From Aurantibacter sp034110465 (GTDB lineage Bacteria; Bacteroidota; Bacteroidia; Flavobacteriales; Flavobacteriaceae): a stretch of 64,000 nucleotides of DNA. The notes beneath the pieces are model-generated. The model did no database searches. It worked only from the letters and a program-made list of their open reading frames with translations, and had not been told where the DNA came from. Numbering within the stretch: the first letter of the stretch is position 1; every line of letters starts with the position of its first letter. Where the stretch lies: positions 36,320 to 100,319 of the forward strand of contig JAWUZD010000015.1 of NCBI GenBank assembly GCA_034110465.1, written 5' to 3'. A program made the position numbers and the translations under genes. This document shows positions 1 through 8,648 of this stretch, piece by piece.

Positions 1-120
1 GCTATAGGAATTATATTAAGTGTAAGTGCTAAGCGTGAAGAAATAAAACAAAAAGAAGACGAAGAAATAGATTCGGATTTAGAAGAAAATCCTTTAGAAA
101 TTTTATCTGAAGCACTCTGA
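1..120 (+). CDS. ftsW: FtsW C-terminal end (partial, 5' end outside window)
   Basis: An open frame runs from base 1 to a TGA at 118-120 and encodes 39 residues, beginning AIGIILSVSAKREE and continuing as an acidic tail. The first residues look like the end of a last transmembrane helix followed by a charged cytoplasmic tail. FtsW is the SEDS-family septal peptidoglycan polymerase. The assignment rests mainly on position: in Bacteroidota the division cluster runs ftsW-murG-murC-ftsQ-ftsA-ftsZ, and the following genes match that order. The visible fragment alone is too short to prove identity. Confidence 0.7.
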   Translation, partial: AIGIILSVSAKREEIKQKEDEEIDSDLEENPLEILSEAL

Positions 121-129
121 TTTTAGATG

Positions 130-150
130 TACGATTTTTGATTTACGATT
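130..150. repeat. Left inverted repeat of four-helix-bundle gene insertion
   Basis: This AT-rich repeat contains GATTTACGATT at 140-150, the exact reverse complement of AATCGTAAATC at 497-507. A second, looser TACGATTTTT copy lies at 130-139. Together with the right repeat it brackets the small four-helix-bundle gene, separating it from ftsW and murG. Its origin as an insertion boundary is inferred. Confidence 0.6.
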
Positions 151-157
151 ATATCCA

Positions 158-511
158 ATGAAACAAGTATTAAAAAATAGAACTAAGAAATTTGCTGCAG
201 ACTGTTGGAGTTTGTGTGCTAAGTTTCCTGTTTCTCGTGAATATAATGCTTATTGTAATCAGTTAATTCGTTGTTCAAGTTCTGTAGGTGCAAATTATAG
301 GGCAGCTTGTAGAGCAAAATCTACAGCTGATTTTATTAATAAATTAAAAATTGTTGAAGAAGAAGCGGGTGAAAGTATGTATTTCTTAGAGTTGTTATTG
401 GAGTTAAGTGATAAAGAGCATAAAGAAATGAAACGTTTGCATTCGGAAGCAAACGAATTGTTATCAATAATAGTAGCGTCAATTAAAACACTACGAAATC
501 GTAAATCGTAA
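158..511 (+). CDS. Four-helix bundle protein (23S rRNA-intervening-sequence/S23 family)
   Basis: A 117-residue all-helical protein with no signal peptide. The pattern is typical of the four-helix-bundle family first found in intervening sequences of 23S rRNA genes: an N-terminal aromatic helix (FAADCWSLCAKF), the conserved S-S-x-G-A-N-Y-R-A stretch around residues 41-49, the acidic helix KIVEEEAGESMYFLELL, and a final helix ending in basic residues. The molecular role of the family is not established; Avd of diversity-generating retroelements has the same fold. Here it stands alone between ftsW and murG, flanked by inverted repeats. Its TAA (509-511) lies inside the right repeat and is followed directly by the murG ATG. 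No reverse transcriptase or rRNA is nearby. Confidence 0.85.
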   Translation: MKQVLKNRTKKFAADCWSLCAKFPVSREYNAYCNQLIRCSSSVGANYRAACRAKSTADFINKLKIVEEEAGESMYFLELLLELSDKEHKEMKRLHSEANELLSIIVASIKTLRNRKS

Positions 512-527
512 ATGGTAAATCGTAATT
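497..527. repeat. Right repeat of four-helix-bundle insertion, overlapping murG start
   Basis: Three near-tandem copies of a (A)ATCGTAAAT-like unit. The first, AATCGTAAATC at 497-507, is the exact inverted copy of 140-150. The repeat contains the stop codon of the four-helix-bundle gene (509-511) and the ATG used by murG (512-514), so the first residues of MurG (MVNRN) are encoded by repeat DNA. Confidence 0.65.
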
Positions 528-1618
528 CAAAAACATATAAAATCATACTTTCTGGTGGCGGAACTGGCGGACATATTTATCCAGCTGTTGCTATTGCTAA
601 CGAGTTAAAATTACGTTTTCCAAACGCTAAGTTTTTATTTGTTGGAGCAAAAGATAGAATGGAAATGGAAAAAGTGCCTCAAGCTGGTTATGCTATAAAA
701 GGGCTTTGGATTTCTGGTTTACAGCGTAGTCTGAGTGCTAAGAACTTAATGTTTCCATTTAAACTAATCAGTAGCTTGTATAATGCTTATAAAATTATTT
801 TAAAGTTTAAACCAGATGTTGCTATTGGAACTGGTGGATTTGCAAGTGGACCATTATTGCAAATGGCTAATTTAAAATCTGTACCAACATTAATACAGGA
901 GCAAAACTCGTATCCTGGAATTACAAATAAATTATTAGGAAAACGTGCCAATAGAATATGTGTGGCATATTCTGGGTTAGAACGCTTTTTCCCAAAAGAT
1001 AAAATTCAACTTACAGGAAATCCAGTAAGGCAAGATTTATTAGATATTACTTCAAAGGTAGATGAGGCTAACAAGTTCTTCGACTTAAAAAAAGATAAAA
1101 AAACGTTGTTAGTTCTTGGTGGAAGTTTAGGAGCTAAAGCTGTAAATGAATTGATAGAAAAAGAATTAGATTATTTTAAATCTAATAATATTCAGGTGAT
1201 TTGGCAATGTGGTAAGTTGTATCAAGATCGTTTTGAGAAATATAGTAAAGTGGAAGATATACAAGTGCATACTTTTTTAAATCGAATGGATTTGGCTTAT
1301 GCCGCAGCAGATATTATAATTTCAAGAGCTGGAGCAAGTTCGGTTTCGGAATTGTGTATTGTGGGTAAACCAGTAGTTTTTATTCCTTCGCCTTATGTGG
1401 CAGAAGATCATCAAACTAAAAATGCGGAAGCTATTTCAGTTAAAAACGCTGCTATTTTAATATCTCAAAAAGAGTTAGATATTCAATTTGAAAACCAGTT
1501 TACTGATTTGATTAATTCTGAAGAAAAACAGCAGTTATTAAGTCAGAATATAAAAGCTTTAGCATTAGTAAATGCAACAAAAGATATTGTAAACGAAGTT
1601 GAAAAACTTTTAAAGTAA
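512..1618 (+). CDS. murG: MurG, UDP-GlcNAc:lipid I N-acetylglucosaminyltransferase
   Basis: MurG converts lipid I to lipid II on the inner face of the cytoplasmic membrane by adding GlcNAc. The 368-residue length is normal for this GT28 enzyme. The N-terminal glycine loop GGGTGGH is at residues 15-21, and the C-terminal donor site shows the typical LGGSLGAKAVNE and SRAGASSVSEL segments followed by PSPYVAEDHQ. The start is odd: the ATG lies in the repeat at 497-527 and adds a short MVNRNSK leader before the conserved TYKIILSGGG. I see no other start codon close by. The next gene, murC, starts one base after the stop, so the two are probably cotranscribed and translationally coupled. Confidence 0.97.
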   Translation: MVNRNSKTYKIILSGGGTGGHIYPAVAIANELKLRFPNAKFLFVGAKDRMEMEKVPQAGYAIKGLWISGLQRSLSAKNLMFPFKLISSLYNAYKIILKFKPDVAIGTGGFASGPLLQMANLKSVPTLIQEQNSYPGITNKLLGKRANRICVAYSGLERFFPKDKIQLTGNPVRQDLLDITSKVDEANKFFDLKKDKKTLLVLGGSLGAKAVNELIEKELDYFKSNNIQVIWQCGKLYQDRFEKYSKVEDIQVHTFLNRMDLAYAAADIIISRAGASSVSELCIVGKPVVFIPSPYVAEDHQTKNAEAISVKNAAILISQKELDIQFENQFTDLINSEEKQQLLSQNIKALALVNATKDIVNEVEKLLK

Positions 1619-2992
1619 ATGAGTCAAAAGCAATCACATATAAGTCAGATTAGATGGTCTAATATTTATTTTCTTGGAATAGGAGGAATAGGTATGAGTG
1701 CTTTAGCGCGTTATTTTCACGCAACCGGAAAGGTTGTTGCTGGCTATGATAAAACAAAGACAAAATTAACATCGGAATTAGAAGATTTAGATATTAAAAT
1801 CCATTACGAAGATTCTGTTTCTAATGTGCCAATGTCTTTTTTAAATTACGACAGAACATTAATAGTCTATACGCCAGCGCTGCCAAAAGATAGTCGTGAA
1901 TTTGCACATTTTAAGAATAGTCCATATACTATTATGAAGCGTTCTGAAGTTTTGGGAATAATTACAGAAAACACCTATAGTTTAGCTGTAGCCGGAACAC
2001 ACGGAAAAACGACAACATCTACAATTTTAGGTCATTTACTGCGTTTTTGTAATGTAGAATTAACTGCGTTTTTAGGTGGAATTAGTGAAAATTATAATTC
2101 TAACTTAATCCAAAATGGCGATAAAGTAAGTGTTATTGAAGCAGATGAATTTGATAGGTCGTTTTTAACCTTATCTCCAGACTTAGCTTGCATTACATCT
2201 ATGGATGCAGATCATTTAGATATTTATGGTTCAAAAGAAGCGCTGCATGAATCGTTTAGGGATTTTACAAAAAAGATAAAACCAAATGGGAAGTTATTTG
2301 TTAAAAATGGTTTACCAATTGAAGGCTTAACTTATGGTATAGAAGATAATTCTGATTATTGCGCAAATAACATCACTATAAAAGATAATAGTTACTTTTT
2401 TGATGTAAAAACACCAACAGAAACACATACAGGCTTTAGTTTTAGTTTTCCAGGAAGGCATAATCTATCCAATGCGCTAGTCGCTTTAGCTATGGCTTTA
2501 GAATATGGTTGCAATGTTGAAAAATTGAAATTAGCATTAATCGATTTTAAAGGTGTGCAAAGACGATTTTCTTATCAAATTAAGTCAGACGATTTGGTTT
2601 ATATAGATGATTATGCACATCATCCAGAAGAAATAAATGCAATTCATCAAGCAGTTAGAGAAATGTATCCTAAACAAGAGGTTTTAGTAGTTTTTCAGCC
2701 GCATTTATTTTCAAGAACCCAAGATTTTGCAGAAGAATTTGCAGATAGTTTGTCCAATTTTGATGAAATTCTATTGTTAGATATTTATCCAGCAAGAGAA
2801 TTGCCAATAAAAGGTGTAACGTCTGAGTGGTTGCTGAAAAAAATCAAAAACGAGAATAAAAAATTAATTAAAAAGGAGGAGTTGATTCAGGTGATAAAAT
2901 CATCCAAAGCAAAAATAATTTTAACTTTAGGTGCAGGAGATATTGGAGTAGAGGTTCAGTCGATAAAAAAAGCTTTGCTTAATGAGAATTAA
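1619..2992 (+). CDS. murC: MurC, UDP-N-acetylmuramate--L-alanine ligase
   Basis: MurC adds L-alanine to UDP-MurNAc in an ATP-dependent step, the first amino acid of the peptidoglycan stem. The 457-residue protein begins with the Rossmann segment FLGIGGIGMSALA, which binds the UDP-sugar. The Mur ligase ATP loop GTHGKTT is at residues 126-132 (Lys130), followed by the central-domain EADEFDRSF. The C-terminal domain contains DDYAHHPEEI and FQPHLFSRT, both hallmarks of MurC. It directly follows murG with no gap and overlaps the ftsQ start by 11 bases, as expected for a tight division and cell-wall operon. Confidence 0.98.
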   Translation: MSQKQSHISQIRWSNIYFLGIGGIGMSALARYFHATGKVVAGYDKTKTKLTSELEDLDIKIHYEDSVSNVPMSFLNYDRTLIVYTPALPKDSREFAHFKNSPYTIMKRSEVLGIITENTYSLAVAGTHGKTTTSTILGHLLRFCNVELTAFLGGISENYNSNLIQNGDKVSVIEADEFDRSFLTLSPDLACITSMDADHLDIYGSKEALHESFRDFTKKIKPNGKLFVKNGLPIEGLTYGIEDNSDYCANNITIKDNSYFFDVKTPTETHTGFSFSFPGRHNLSNALVALAMALEYGCNVEKLKLALIDFKGVQRRFSYQIKSDDLVYIDDYAHHPEEINAIHQAVREMYPKQEVLVVFQPHLFSRTQDFAEEFADSLSNFDEILLLDIYPARELPIKGVTSEWLLKKIKNENKKLIKKEELIQVIKSSKAKIILTLGAGDIGVEVQSIKKALLNEN

Positions 2993-3704
2993 TTATAACA
3001 TGATAAAGTTTATAGGGTTGTCTGCTTTTTTGATAACAATTTGGTCTTTTTCGTCTTCAAAAAACGATAAAAGAATAGTTGGTAGTCCAGAAGTTTCTTT
3101 TGTTGGGTCAAATACAAATTTATTTATTACTAGTCAGGCTGTTAGTAACTTGTTAATACAAAGTCAAGGTAATCTACAAAATGTAACAAAAGAAGCTTTA
3201 GATTTGAATGGTTTAGAGCAGTCGTTAACAAAGAACCCAATGATTTCAAATGCAGAGGTTTACGTTAATGCGCTCGGAGAATTAAGTGCAAAAGTTGAGC
3301 AGAAGCAACCAATTGCACGCGTTTTTGCTGCAACACAGTTTTATATAGATAGTAAAGGTAACTTTATGCCTTTGTCTAATAATTATACAGAACGTGTGCC
3401 TTTAATAACGGGGAAAGTTGCTAAAACAGATTTACAAACGGTATTTACTATTGCTGATTATGTTAAAAATGACGACTTCTTAAAGAAGCAAGTTGTAGAG
3501 ATTCATCAGAATGATGATAAAACAATAGAATTAAAACTAAGATCTGCAGCTTTTATAGTTAGGGTTGGAAGTTTAAATCAATTAGAGAAAAAAATAAACA
3601 ACCTAAAAGCATTCTTTATTAAAGCTAATAAAGATAATGTTTTAGGAGAATATAAAATAGTGAATTTGCAATTTGATAACCAAGTTGTTTGTACCAAATT
3701 TTAA
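2982..3704 (+). CDS. ftsQ: FtsQ-like cell division protein
   Basis: A 240-residue bitopic protein with a short cytoplasmic end, one membrane helix at about residues 8-23 (IKFIGLSAFLITIWSF) and a periplasmic part. FtsQ links early divisome proteins to the septal synthase through its periplasmic POTRA and beta domains. Similarity is weak, as is normal for FtsQ, so the call rests on the topology, the segment LEQSLTKNPMISNAEVYVN and position between murC and ftsA. I chose the ATG at 2982, which overlaps murC, because MRINYN-IK fits how flavobacterial FtsQ proteins begin. A second ATG lies at 3000. Confidence 0.85.
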   Translation: MRINYNMIKFIGLSAFLITIWSFSSSKNDKRIVGSPEVSFVGSNTNLFITSQAVSNLLIQSQGNLQNVTKEALDLNGLEQSLTKNPMISNAEVYVNALGELSAKVEQKQPIARVFAATQFYIDSKGNFMPLSNNYTERVPLITGKVAKTDLQTVFTIADYVKNDDFLKKQVVEIHQNDDKTIELKLRSAAFIVRVGSLNQLEKKINNLKAFFIKANKDNVLGEYKIVNLQFDNQVVCTKF

Positions 3705-3707
3705 GTT

Positions 3708-5066
3708 ATGGAACAAAATATTTCAGTAGGATTAGACATAGGAACCACAAAGATTGTTGCTATGATTGGTCGTAAAAATGAGTATGGTAAGGTTGAGATT
3801 TTAGGTATTGGTAAATCTAAAAGTTTAGGTGTACATCGTGGTGTAGTAAATAACATTACGCAAACAATTCAATCAATTCAATTAGCAATTCAAGAAGCAG
3901 AAGCAGCAGCTTCTGAAAAAATTATAGGTGTTACCGTAGGTATTGCAGGACAGCATATTAGAAGTTTGCAGCATAGCGATTACATAACAAGATCTAATGC
4001 AGAAACGGTTATAGATGAAGATGATATTGATCGTTTAATTAATCAAGTTCATAAATTGGTGATGCTTCCTGGAGAGGAAATTATTCATGTTTTACCTCAA
4101 GAATATAAAATAGACGGACAAGCAGAGATTACAGAGCCAATAGGAATGTATGGTGGACGTTTAGAGGCTAACTTCCATGTTGTAGTTGGTCAAGTAACTT
4201 CTATTAGAAACATTGCACGTTGTGTACAAACTGCAGATATTGAATTAGAAGGTATTACTTTGGAGCCTTTAGCTTCTGCAAACGCAGTTTTAAGTCAAGA
4301 AGAAAAAGAAGCTGGAGTTGCATTAATTGATATTGGTGGAGGAACAACAGATTTAGCTGTTTTTAAAGACGGAATTATACGTCACACAGCAGTTATCCCT
4401 TTTGGAGGAAATATAATTACTGAAGATATAAAAGAAGGTTGTTCTATAATTGAAAAGCAAGCAGAATTATTGAAAGTTAAATTTGGTAGCGCTTGGCCTG
4501 GTGAAAATAAAGAAAATGAAATTGTTTCTATTCCAGGATTAAGAGGTAGAGATCCAAAAGAAATCACATTAAAAAATTTGTCTAAAATAATTCATGCTAG
4601 AGTTGTGGAAATTATAGAACAAGTTTATGTAGAGATAAAAAATTACGGGCACGAAGAACAAAAGAAAATTTTAATTGCAGGAATTGTATTAACTGGTGGC
4701 GGAAGTCAGTTAAAACATTTAAAGCAATTAGTAGAATATATAACAGGAATGGATACCAGAATTGGTTATCCAAACGAGCATTTAGCAGGCGATAGTGATG
4801 ATGCAATTACTAGTCCGTTATTTGCAACCGCAGTAGGATTGGTTATGGATGGCTTACATCGCCAAGAACGTAAACGAGAAGAAGCTTTAGAGGATGAAAT
4901 TGAAGAAACTCAAATAACTCCAGAATTTAAAGAAGCAGTTTTAGAAAACGAACTTGAAGAAGAACAAGAAATTGAAGTAAAGCCAACAGCTCCAAAAAAG
5001 GAGAGACGTTCCTTTATAGAAAATTTTACATCGAGAATAAAAGATTTTTTAGATAACGCAGAATAA
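3708..5066 (+). CDS. ftsA: FtsA, actin-like divisome protein
   Basis: FtsA is an actin-family ATPase that ties FtsZ filaments to the membrane. The 452-residue sequence opens with the phosphate-1 loop VGLDIGTTKIVAMIG, has the phosphate-2 motif LIDIGGGTTDLAVF in the middle, and the adenosine segment GIVLTGGGSQLKHLK near residues 325-340. After the core there is a Glu-rich spacer of about 40 residues and then a basic, amphipathic C-terminal helix (RRSFIENFTSRIKDFL), the likely membrane-targeting sequence. It starts three bases after ftsQ and precedes ftsZ by 74 bases, the usual order. Confidence 0.97.
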   Translation: MEQNISVGLDIGTTKIVAMIGRKNEYGKVEILGIGKSKSLGVHRGVVNNITQTIQSIQLAIQEAEAAASEKIIGVTVGIAGQHIRSLQHSDYITRSNAETVIDEDDIDRLINQVHKLVMLPGEEIIHVLPQEYKIDGQAEITEPIGMYGGRLEANFHVVVGQVTSIRNIARCVQTADIELEGITLEPLASANAVLSQEEKEAGVALIDIGGGTTDLAVFKDGIIRHTAVIPFGGNIITEDIKEGCSIIEKQAELLKVKFGSAWPGENKENEIVSIPGLRGRDPKEITLKNLSKIIHARVVEIIEQVYVEIKNYGHEEQKKILIAGIVLTGGGSQLKHLKQLVEYITGMDTRIGYPNEHLAGDSDDAITSPLFATAVGLVMDGLHRQERKREEALEDEIEETQITPEFKEAVLENELEEEQEIEVKPTAPKKERRSFIENFTSRIKDFLDNAE

Positions 5067-5140
5067 TTAAGAATAATTCTTCTTAATAAGATTAAAGTTT
5101 AGAATTAAAAATAGAGGAGAAAATAAGGAAATTAGAATTT

Positions 5141-7171
5141 ATGAGCAGCAACAACGAATTCGAAAGTATTTCATTTGATTTACCAAAAAATCAATCAAAT
5201 GTAATTAAAGTAATAGGTGTTGGTGGCGGCGGAAGCAATGCCATTAACCATATGTTTCAACAAGGAATAAAAGGTGTGGATTTTGTAATCTGTAATACTG
5301 ATTCTCAAGCTTTACAAAATAGTGGTGTACCTAATAAAATACAATTAGGTGTTCATTTAACAGAAGGATTAGGTGCAGGAGCAAACCCTACTGTCGGAGA
5401 GCAATCTGCTGTAGAAAGCTACGAAGAAATAAAACGTATGCTAGATGTAAATACAAAAATGGTATTTATAACAGCAGGAATGGGCGGAGGAACAGGAACT
5501 GGTGCCGCACCAGTTATTGCTAAAATGGCTAAAGATATGGATATCTTAACCGTTGGTATTGTTACAATTCCATTTAAGTTTGAAGGAAGAATGCGTAATG
5601 AACAAGCGCAAATCGGAATTGAAAAACTACGCAAAGAAGTAGACTCTTTAATTGTAATTAATAATAATAATTTACGTGAAGTATATGGGAATTTAGGTTT
5701 TAAAGCTGGGTTTTCTAAAGCTGATGAAGTTTTAGCTACTGCTTCAAGAGGAATTGCAGAGGTTATAACACATCATTACACACAAAATATTGATTTACGT
5801 GATGCTAAAACAGTTTTGAGTAATAGTGGAACTGCAATTATGGGTTCTGCAACTGCAGATGGACCAAATAGAGCTTTAGAAGCTATTACAAAAGCTTTAG
5901 ATTCTCCTTTGTTAAATGATAATAAAATTACAGGAGCTAAAAACGTATTGTTGCTAATCGTTTCAGGTTCTTCGGAAATAACTATTGATGAAATAGGTGA
6001 AATTAACGATCATATTCAAGATGAGGCAGGTAATGGAGCTAACATTATTATGGGAGTTGGAGAAGAAGAAGGTTTAGGAGAATCTATTTCTGTAACTATT
6101 GTTGCTACAGGTTTTGATGTAGAGCAACAAAACGAAATTACCAATATAGAAACTAAAAAGGTTGTACATTCTTTAGAAGGTAAAACAGAATCGCCTAAAA
6201 TCGAAGCTGTAAAACCAGAAACTCCAGTAGCTCCAGCAAAACCAGTTTTTGTTGAAAAGAAACCTGAAGCTGTAATAAAACATACACTTGATTTAGATGA
6301 AGATTTTGATATTGTAAACACAACATTTGTACCTAAATCAATAATTCAATCAAAAGAAGAAACTAAAGAAGAAATAGAATTAGATATTATTCCTACTTCA
6401 GAATTAATTAAAAATATTGATGTTGTATATGAAGAGGTTTCTGTAAATGTTAAAGATTTTAATGATTTCGTTATTACTTCAACTCAAGAAGAAGTTGTTG
6501 TAAATGAGATTGAAGAAGATGAAGAGCAACAAATAACTTTATCTTTCGACTTACCTTTTAGTAATGATATTGAGTTTGAAGAAGTAAAAGCAGAAATTAA
6601 GTTAGAAGAAACCGTTGAAGCTTTTGAAGAGGTTACAGAAAGTCAAGTGATTCAACCCGTTATTCATCAATTAACAGAAGATGAAGAACAAATAGAGGTT
6701 AAGGACGAAATAGAAATTATTCCAGTTACAGAAACAACTGATTCAGGAGAAATTCGTTACGCTTTAGATGATTATGAGACTGAAGAGTCTGCATTAAATT
6801 CAGTTACTGAAGTTGAGAAATTAGAAGAAGACGTAGTTTTTGAAACAAAGATTGTTAATGAGTCTGTTTTAGAGCCTAAAAACGATACTATTGAAGAGGA
6901 TATAGATCCTTTACATACGCCAATTTCGGAATTATTAAAAAGTAGAGCAGAAGAACGTCGTCAAAAAATGAAATTATTCAATTATAAATTTAATAATTCA
7001 AAAATCGATGATATAGAAAAAGTTCCTGCTTATAAACGTCAAGGTCTAGATATTGAAGAAGGACAACATTCTTCTGATAACAAAGTGTCAAGAACAATGT
7101 TGGGGACAGATGATAATGATGATATTCAATTAAGAAGTAATAATTCATTTTTACACGATAACGTGGATTAA
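5141..7171 (+). CDS. ftsZ: FtsZ with long acidic C-terminal extension
   Basis: FtsZ is the tubulin-like GTPase that forms the division ring. The GTPase core covers about residues 15-335, with GVGGGGSNAINHM near the start, the tubulin signature GGGTGTG at 115-121 and the T7 loop segment NIDLRDAKTVL. The total of 676 residues is much longer than the roughly 380 of E. coli FtsZ. The extra part is a linker of more than 250 residues that is very rich in Glu, Val, Ile and Thr, followed by a basic patch (RAEERRQKMKLFNYKF) and a C-terminal tail ending in SFLHDNVD. Long linkers are usual in Bacteroidota FtsZ. A terminator-like hairpin follows. Confidence 0.97.
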   Translation: MSSNNEFESISFDLPKNQSNVIKVIGVGGGGSNAINHMFQQGIKGVDFVICNTDSQALQNSGVPNKIQLGVHLTEGLGAGANPTVGEQSAVESYEEIKRMLDVNTKMVFITAGMGGGTGTGAAPVIAKMAKDMDILTVGIVTIPFKFEGRMRNEQAQIGIEKLRKEVDSLIVINNNNLREVYGNLGFKAGFSKADEVLATASRGIAEVITHHYTQNIDLRDAKTVLSNSGTAIMGSATADGPNRALEAITKALDSPLLNDNKITGAKNVLLLIVSGSSEITIDEIGEINDHIQDEAGNGANIIMGVGEEEGLGESISVTIVATGFDVEQQNEITNIETKKVVHSLEGKTESPKIEAVKPETPVAPAKPVFVEKKPEAVIKHTLDLDEDFDIVNTTFVPKSIIQSKEETKEEIELDIIPTSELIKNIDVVYEEVSVNVKDFNDFVITSTQEEVVVNEIEEDEEQQITLSFDLPFSNDIEFEEVKAEIKLEETVEAFEEVTESQVIQPVIHQLTEDEEQIEVKDEIEIIPVTETTDSGEIRYALDDYETEESALNSVTEVEKLEEDVVFETKIVNESVLEPKNDTIEEDIDPLHTPISELLKSRAEERRQKMKLFNYKFNNSKIDDIEKVPAYKRQGLDIEEGQHSSDNKVSRTMLGTDDNDDIQLRSNNSFLHDNVD

Positions 7172-7194
7172 TGCATTTTAAATAAAATGTTCTG

Positions 7195-7240
7195 AAACCC
7201 AATATAGTCTTTGATTGTATTGGGTTTTATTTTTTTTATA
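7195..7240 (+). terminator. Terminator after ftsZ
   Basis: Inverted repeat AAACCCAATA (7195-7204) and its complement (7218-7227), followed by a T-rich tract. It would end the mur-fts transcript before yqeY. Confidence 0.8.
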
Positions 7241-7265
7241 TTAGCAATTAAACAAAATTAAAAAG

Positions 7266-7715
7266 ATGGGTTTATCACAAGATATTATGGTAGCATTGAA
7301 AACTGCTATGAAAAGTAAAGATAAGGTAGCACTAACCGCATTAAGAGCAGTTAAATCTGCAATACTTTTAGCACAAACGGAAAGTGGTGCAAAAGAAGAA
7401 TTAACAGAAGAGCAAGAATTAAAAATACTCCAGAAACAAGTAAAGCAACGCAAAGATAGTGCAGCGGTTTACTTAGAACAAGGAAGAGAAGATTTAGCGG
7501 AACCAGAATTAGCAGAAGCAGAAGTGATTTCTCAATTCTTACCAGAAGCAATATCAGAAGATGATGTAGCAAATGTAGTAGATACTATTATTGCTAAAGT
7601 AGGAGCACAAGGAATGAAAGATATGGGTAAAGTTATGGGTTTGGTAAGTGCAGAGTTAGCTGGTAAAGCAGACGGGAAAACCATCTCTAATATTGTGAAA
7701 GCTAAATTAGCTTAA
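7266..7715 (+). CDS. GatB/YqeY domain protein
   Basis: A 149-residue cytoplasmic protein made of helices, with the typical YqeY pattern: an N-terminal helix (LSQDIMVALKTAMKSKDKVALTALRAVKSAI), a middle KQRKDSAAVYLEQGREDLAEPELAEAEVISQFLP segment, and a C-terminal DMGKVMGLVSAELAGKADGKTISNIVK. The domain is shared with the tail of the GatB amidotransferase subunit and probably binds tRNA, but the role of free-standing YqeY is not settled. It has its own start shortly after the ftsZ terminator and is common next to ftsZ in this group. Confidence 0.92.
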   Translation: MGLSQDIMVALKTAMKSKDKVALTALRAVKSAILLAQTESGAKEELTEEQELKILQKQVKQRKDSAAVYLEQGREDLAEPELAEAEVISQFLPEAISEDDVANVVDTIIAKVGAQGMKDMGKVMGLVSAELAGKADGKTISNIVKAKLA

Positions 7716-7805
7716 AAATATCTTAAAAGTAAAGAAATTTATTAGACTATAAGAATCTTATTTTTTTGACTTTCATTTTGTGTAATAAATTTCTATTTTT
7801 TTAAT

Positions 7806-8648
7806 ATGAATTGTATTCAGCTATTGGTAATTGAGAATAAAACATTTTATTCGTTTTTTAATATTTTTCTCTTTCTTACTTTTTTGTTTTTACTTTATAA
7901 GCTTTCTCAGAGGCTTTATTATAGATTGTTTAATAAGTCTATAATCGTCCATTTTTATCCTATAAAAAAAACATTACCTCAAACAGATAAAGCGTATTTG
8001 TTAGCTAATTTTAAGTTTTATAAAAATTTAATACCCAAAAGACAACGTTTTTTTGAGCATCGTGTTGTGGTTGTTTTGAATAAAAAAGAATTTATAGCTC
8101 GTCAAGATTTTCAAATTACACAAGAGGTTAAGTTATTGGTTTCTGCTACAGTTGTAATGCTTACGTTTGGAATGAGAAATTATTTAATTAAAGCTTTAGA
8201 GCGAATTATTATTTATCCTAATGTGTTTTATTCAACCGTAAACGATAATCATCATAAAGGAGAATTTAACCCTAATTTAAAGGCTATTGTATTTTCATGG
8301 GAAGATTTTTTATCTGGATATCAAATAGATAATGATAATTTAAACTTAGGAATACATGAGTTTACTCATGCTATTCATTTTAATAGTTTAAGTCAGAGCG
8401 ATTATAGTTCTAAGATTTTTAAAAAGAGTTTTAATGATTTAACTCTTTTTTTAAGTAAAAACGAAGCCTTAAGAAAAGAACTGATCGCTTCAAAATATTT
8501 TAGAGATTATGCGTTTACGAATCAGTTTGAGTTTTTGGCAGTTTTAATAGAGAATTTTATAGAAACACCAGAAGAGTTTAAAAGCCATTTCCCTAGTCTT
8601 TACGAGAAAGTGAAACAGCTTTTAAAGTTCAATTTTGCAAAGTATTAA
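7806..8648 (+). CDS. MtfA-like zinc peptidase (M90 type)
   Basis: A 280-residue protein with one N-terminal membrane helix (about residues 15-35) and a zinc-binding HEFTH motif at residues 184-188 (HEFTHAIHF), followed by a helical segment with FLAVLIENF near the end that probably gives the third zinc ligand. This arrangement matches the MtfA/M90 family of zinc-dependent peptidases; E. coli MtfA inactivates the repressor Mlc. The membrane anchor is an addition compared with E. coli MtfA. Whether the protein cleaves anything here is unknown. Its 3' end overlaps the convergent rpe gene by four bases. Confidence 0.8.
   Translation: MNCIQLLVIENKTFYSFFNIFLFLTFLFLLYKLSQRLYYRLFNKSIIVHFYPIKKTLPQTDKAYLLANFKFYKNLIPKRQRFFEHRVVVVLNKKEFIARQDFQITQEVKLLVSATVVMLTFGMRNYLIKALERIIIYPNVFYSTVNDNHHKGEFNPNLKAIVFSWEDFLSGYQIDNDNLNLGIHEFTHAIHFNSLSQSDYSSKIFKKSFNDLTLFLSKNEALRKELIASKYFRDYAFTNQFEFLAVLIENFIETPEEFKSHFPSLYEKVKQLLKFNFAKY

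Noticed and set aside
158..511. Part of a diversity-generating retroelement (Avd-like)
   Set aside because: The fold is similar, but no reverse transcriptase, template repeat or variable repeat is visible in the window.
6016..6321. A 101-codon minus-strand frame within the FtsZ linker
   Set aside because: It is antisense to the low-complexity linker of FtsZ and has no independent support.
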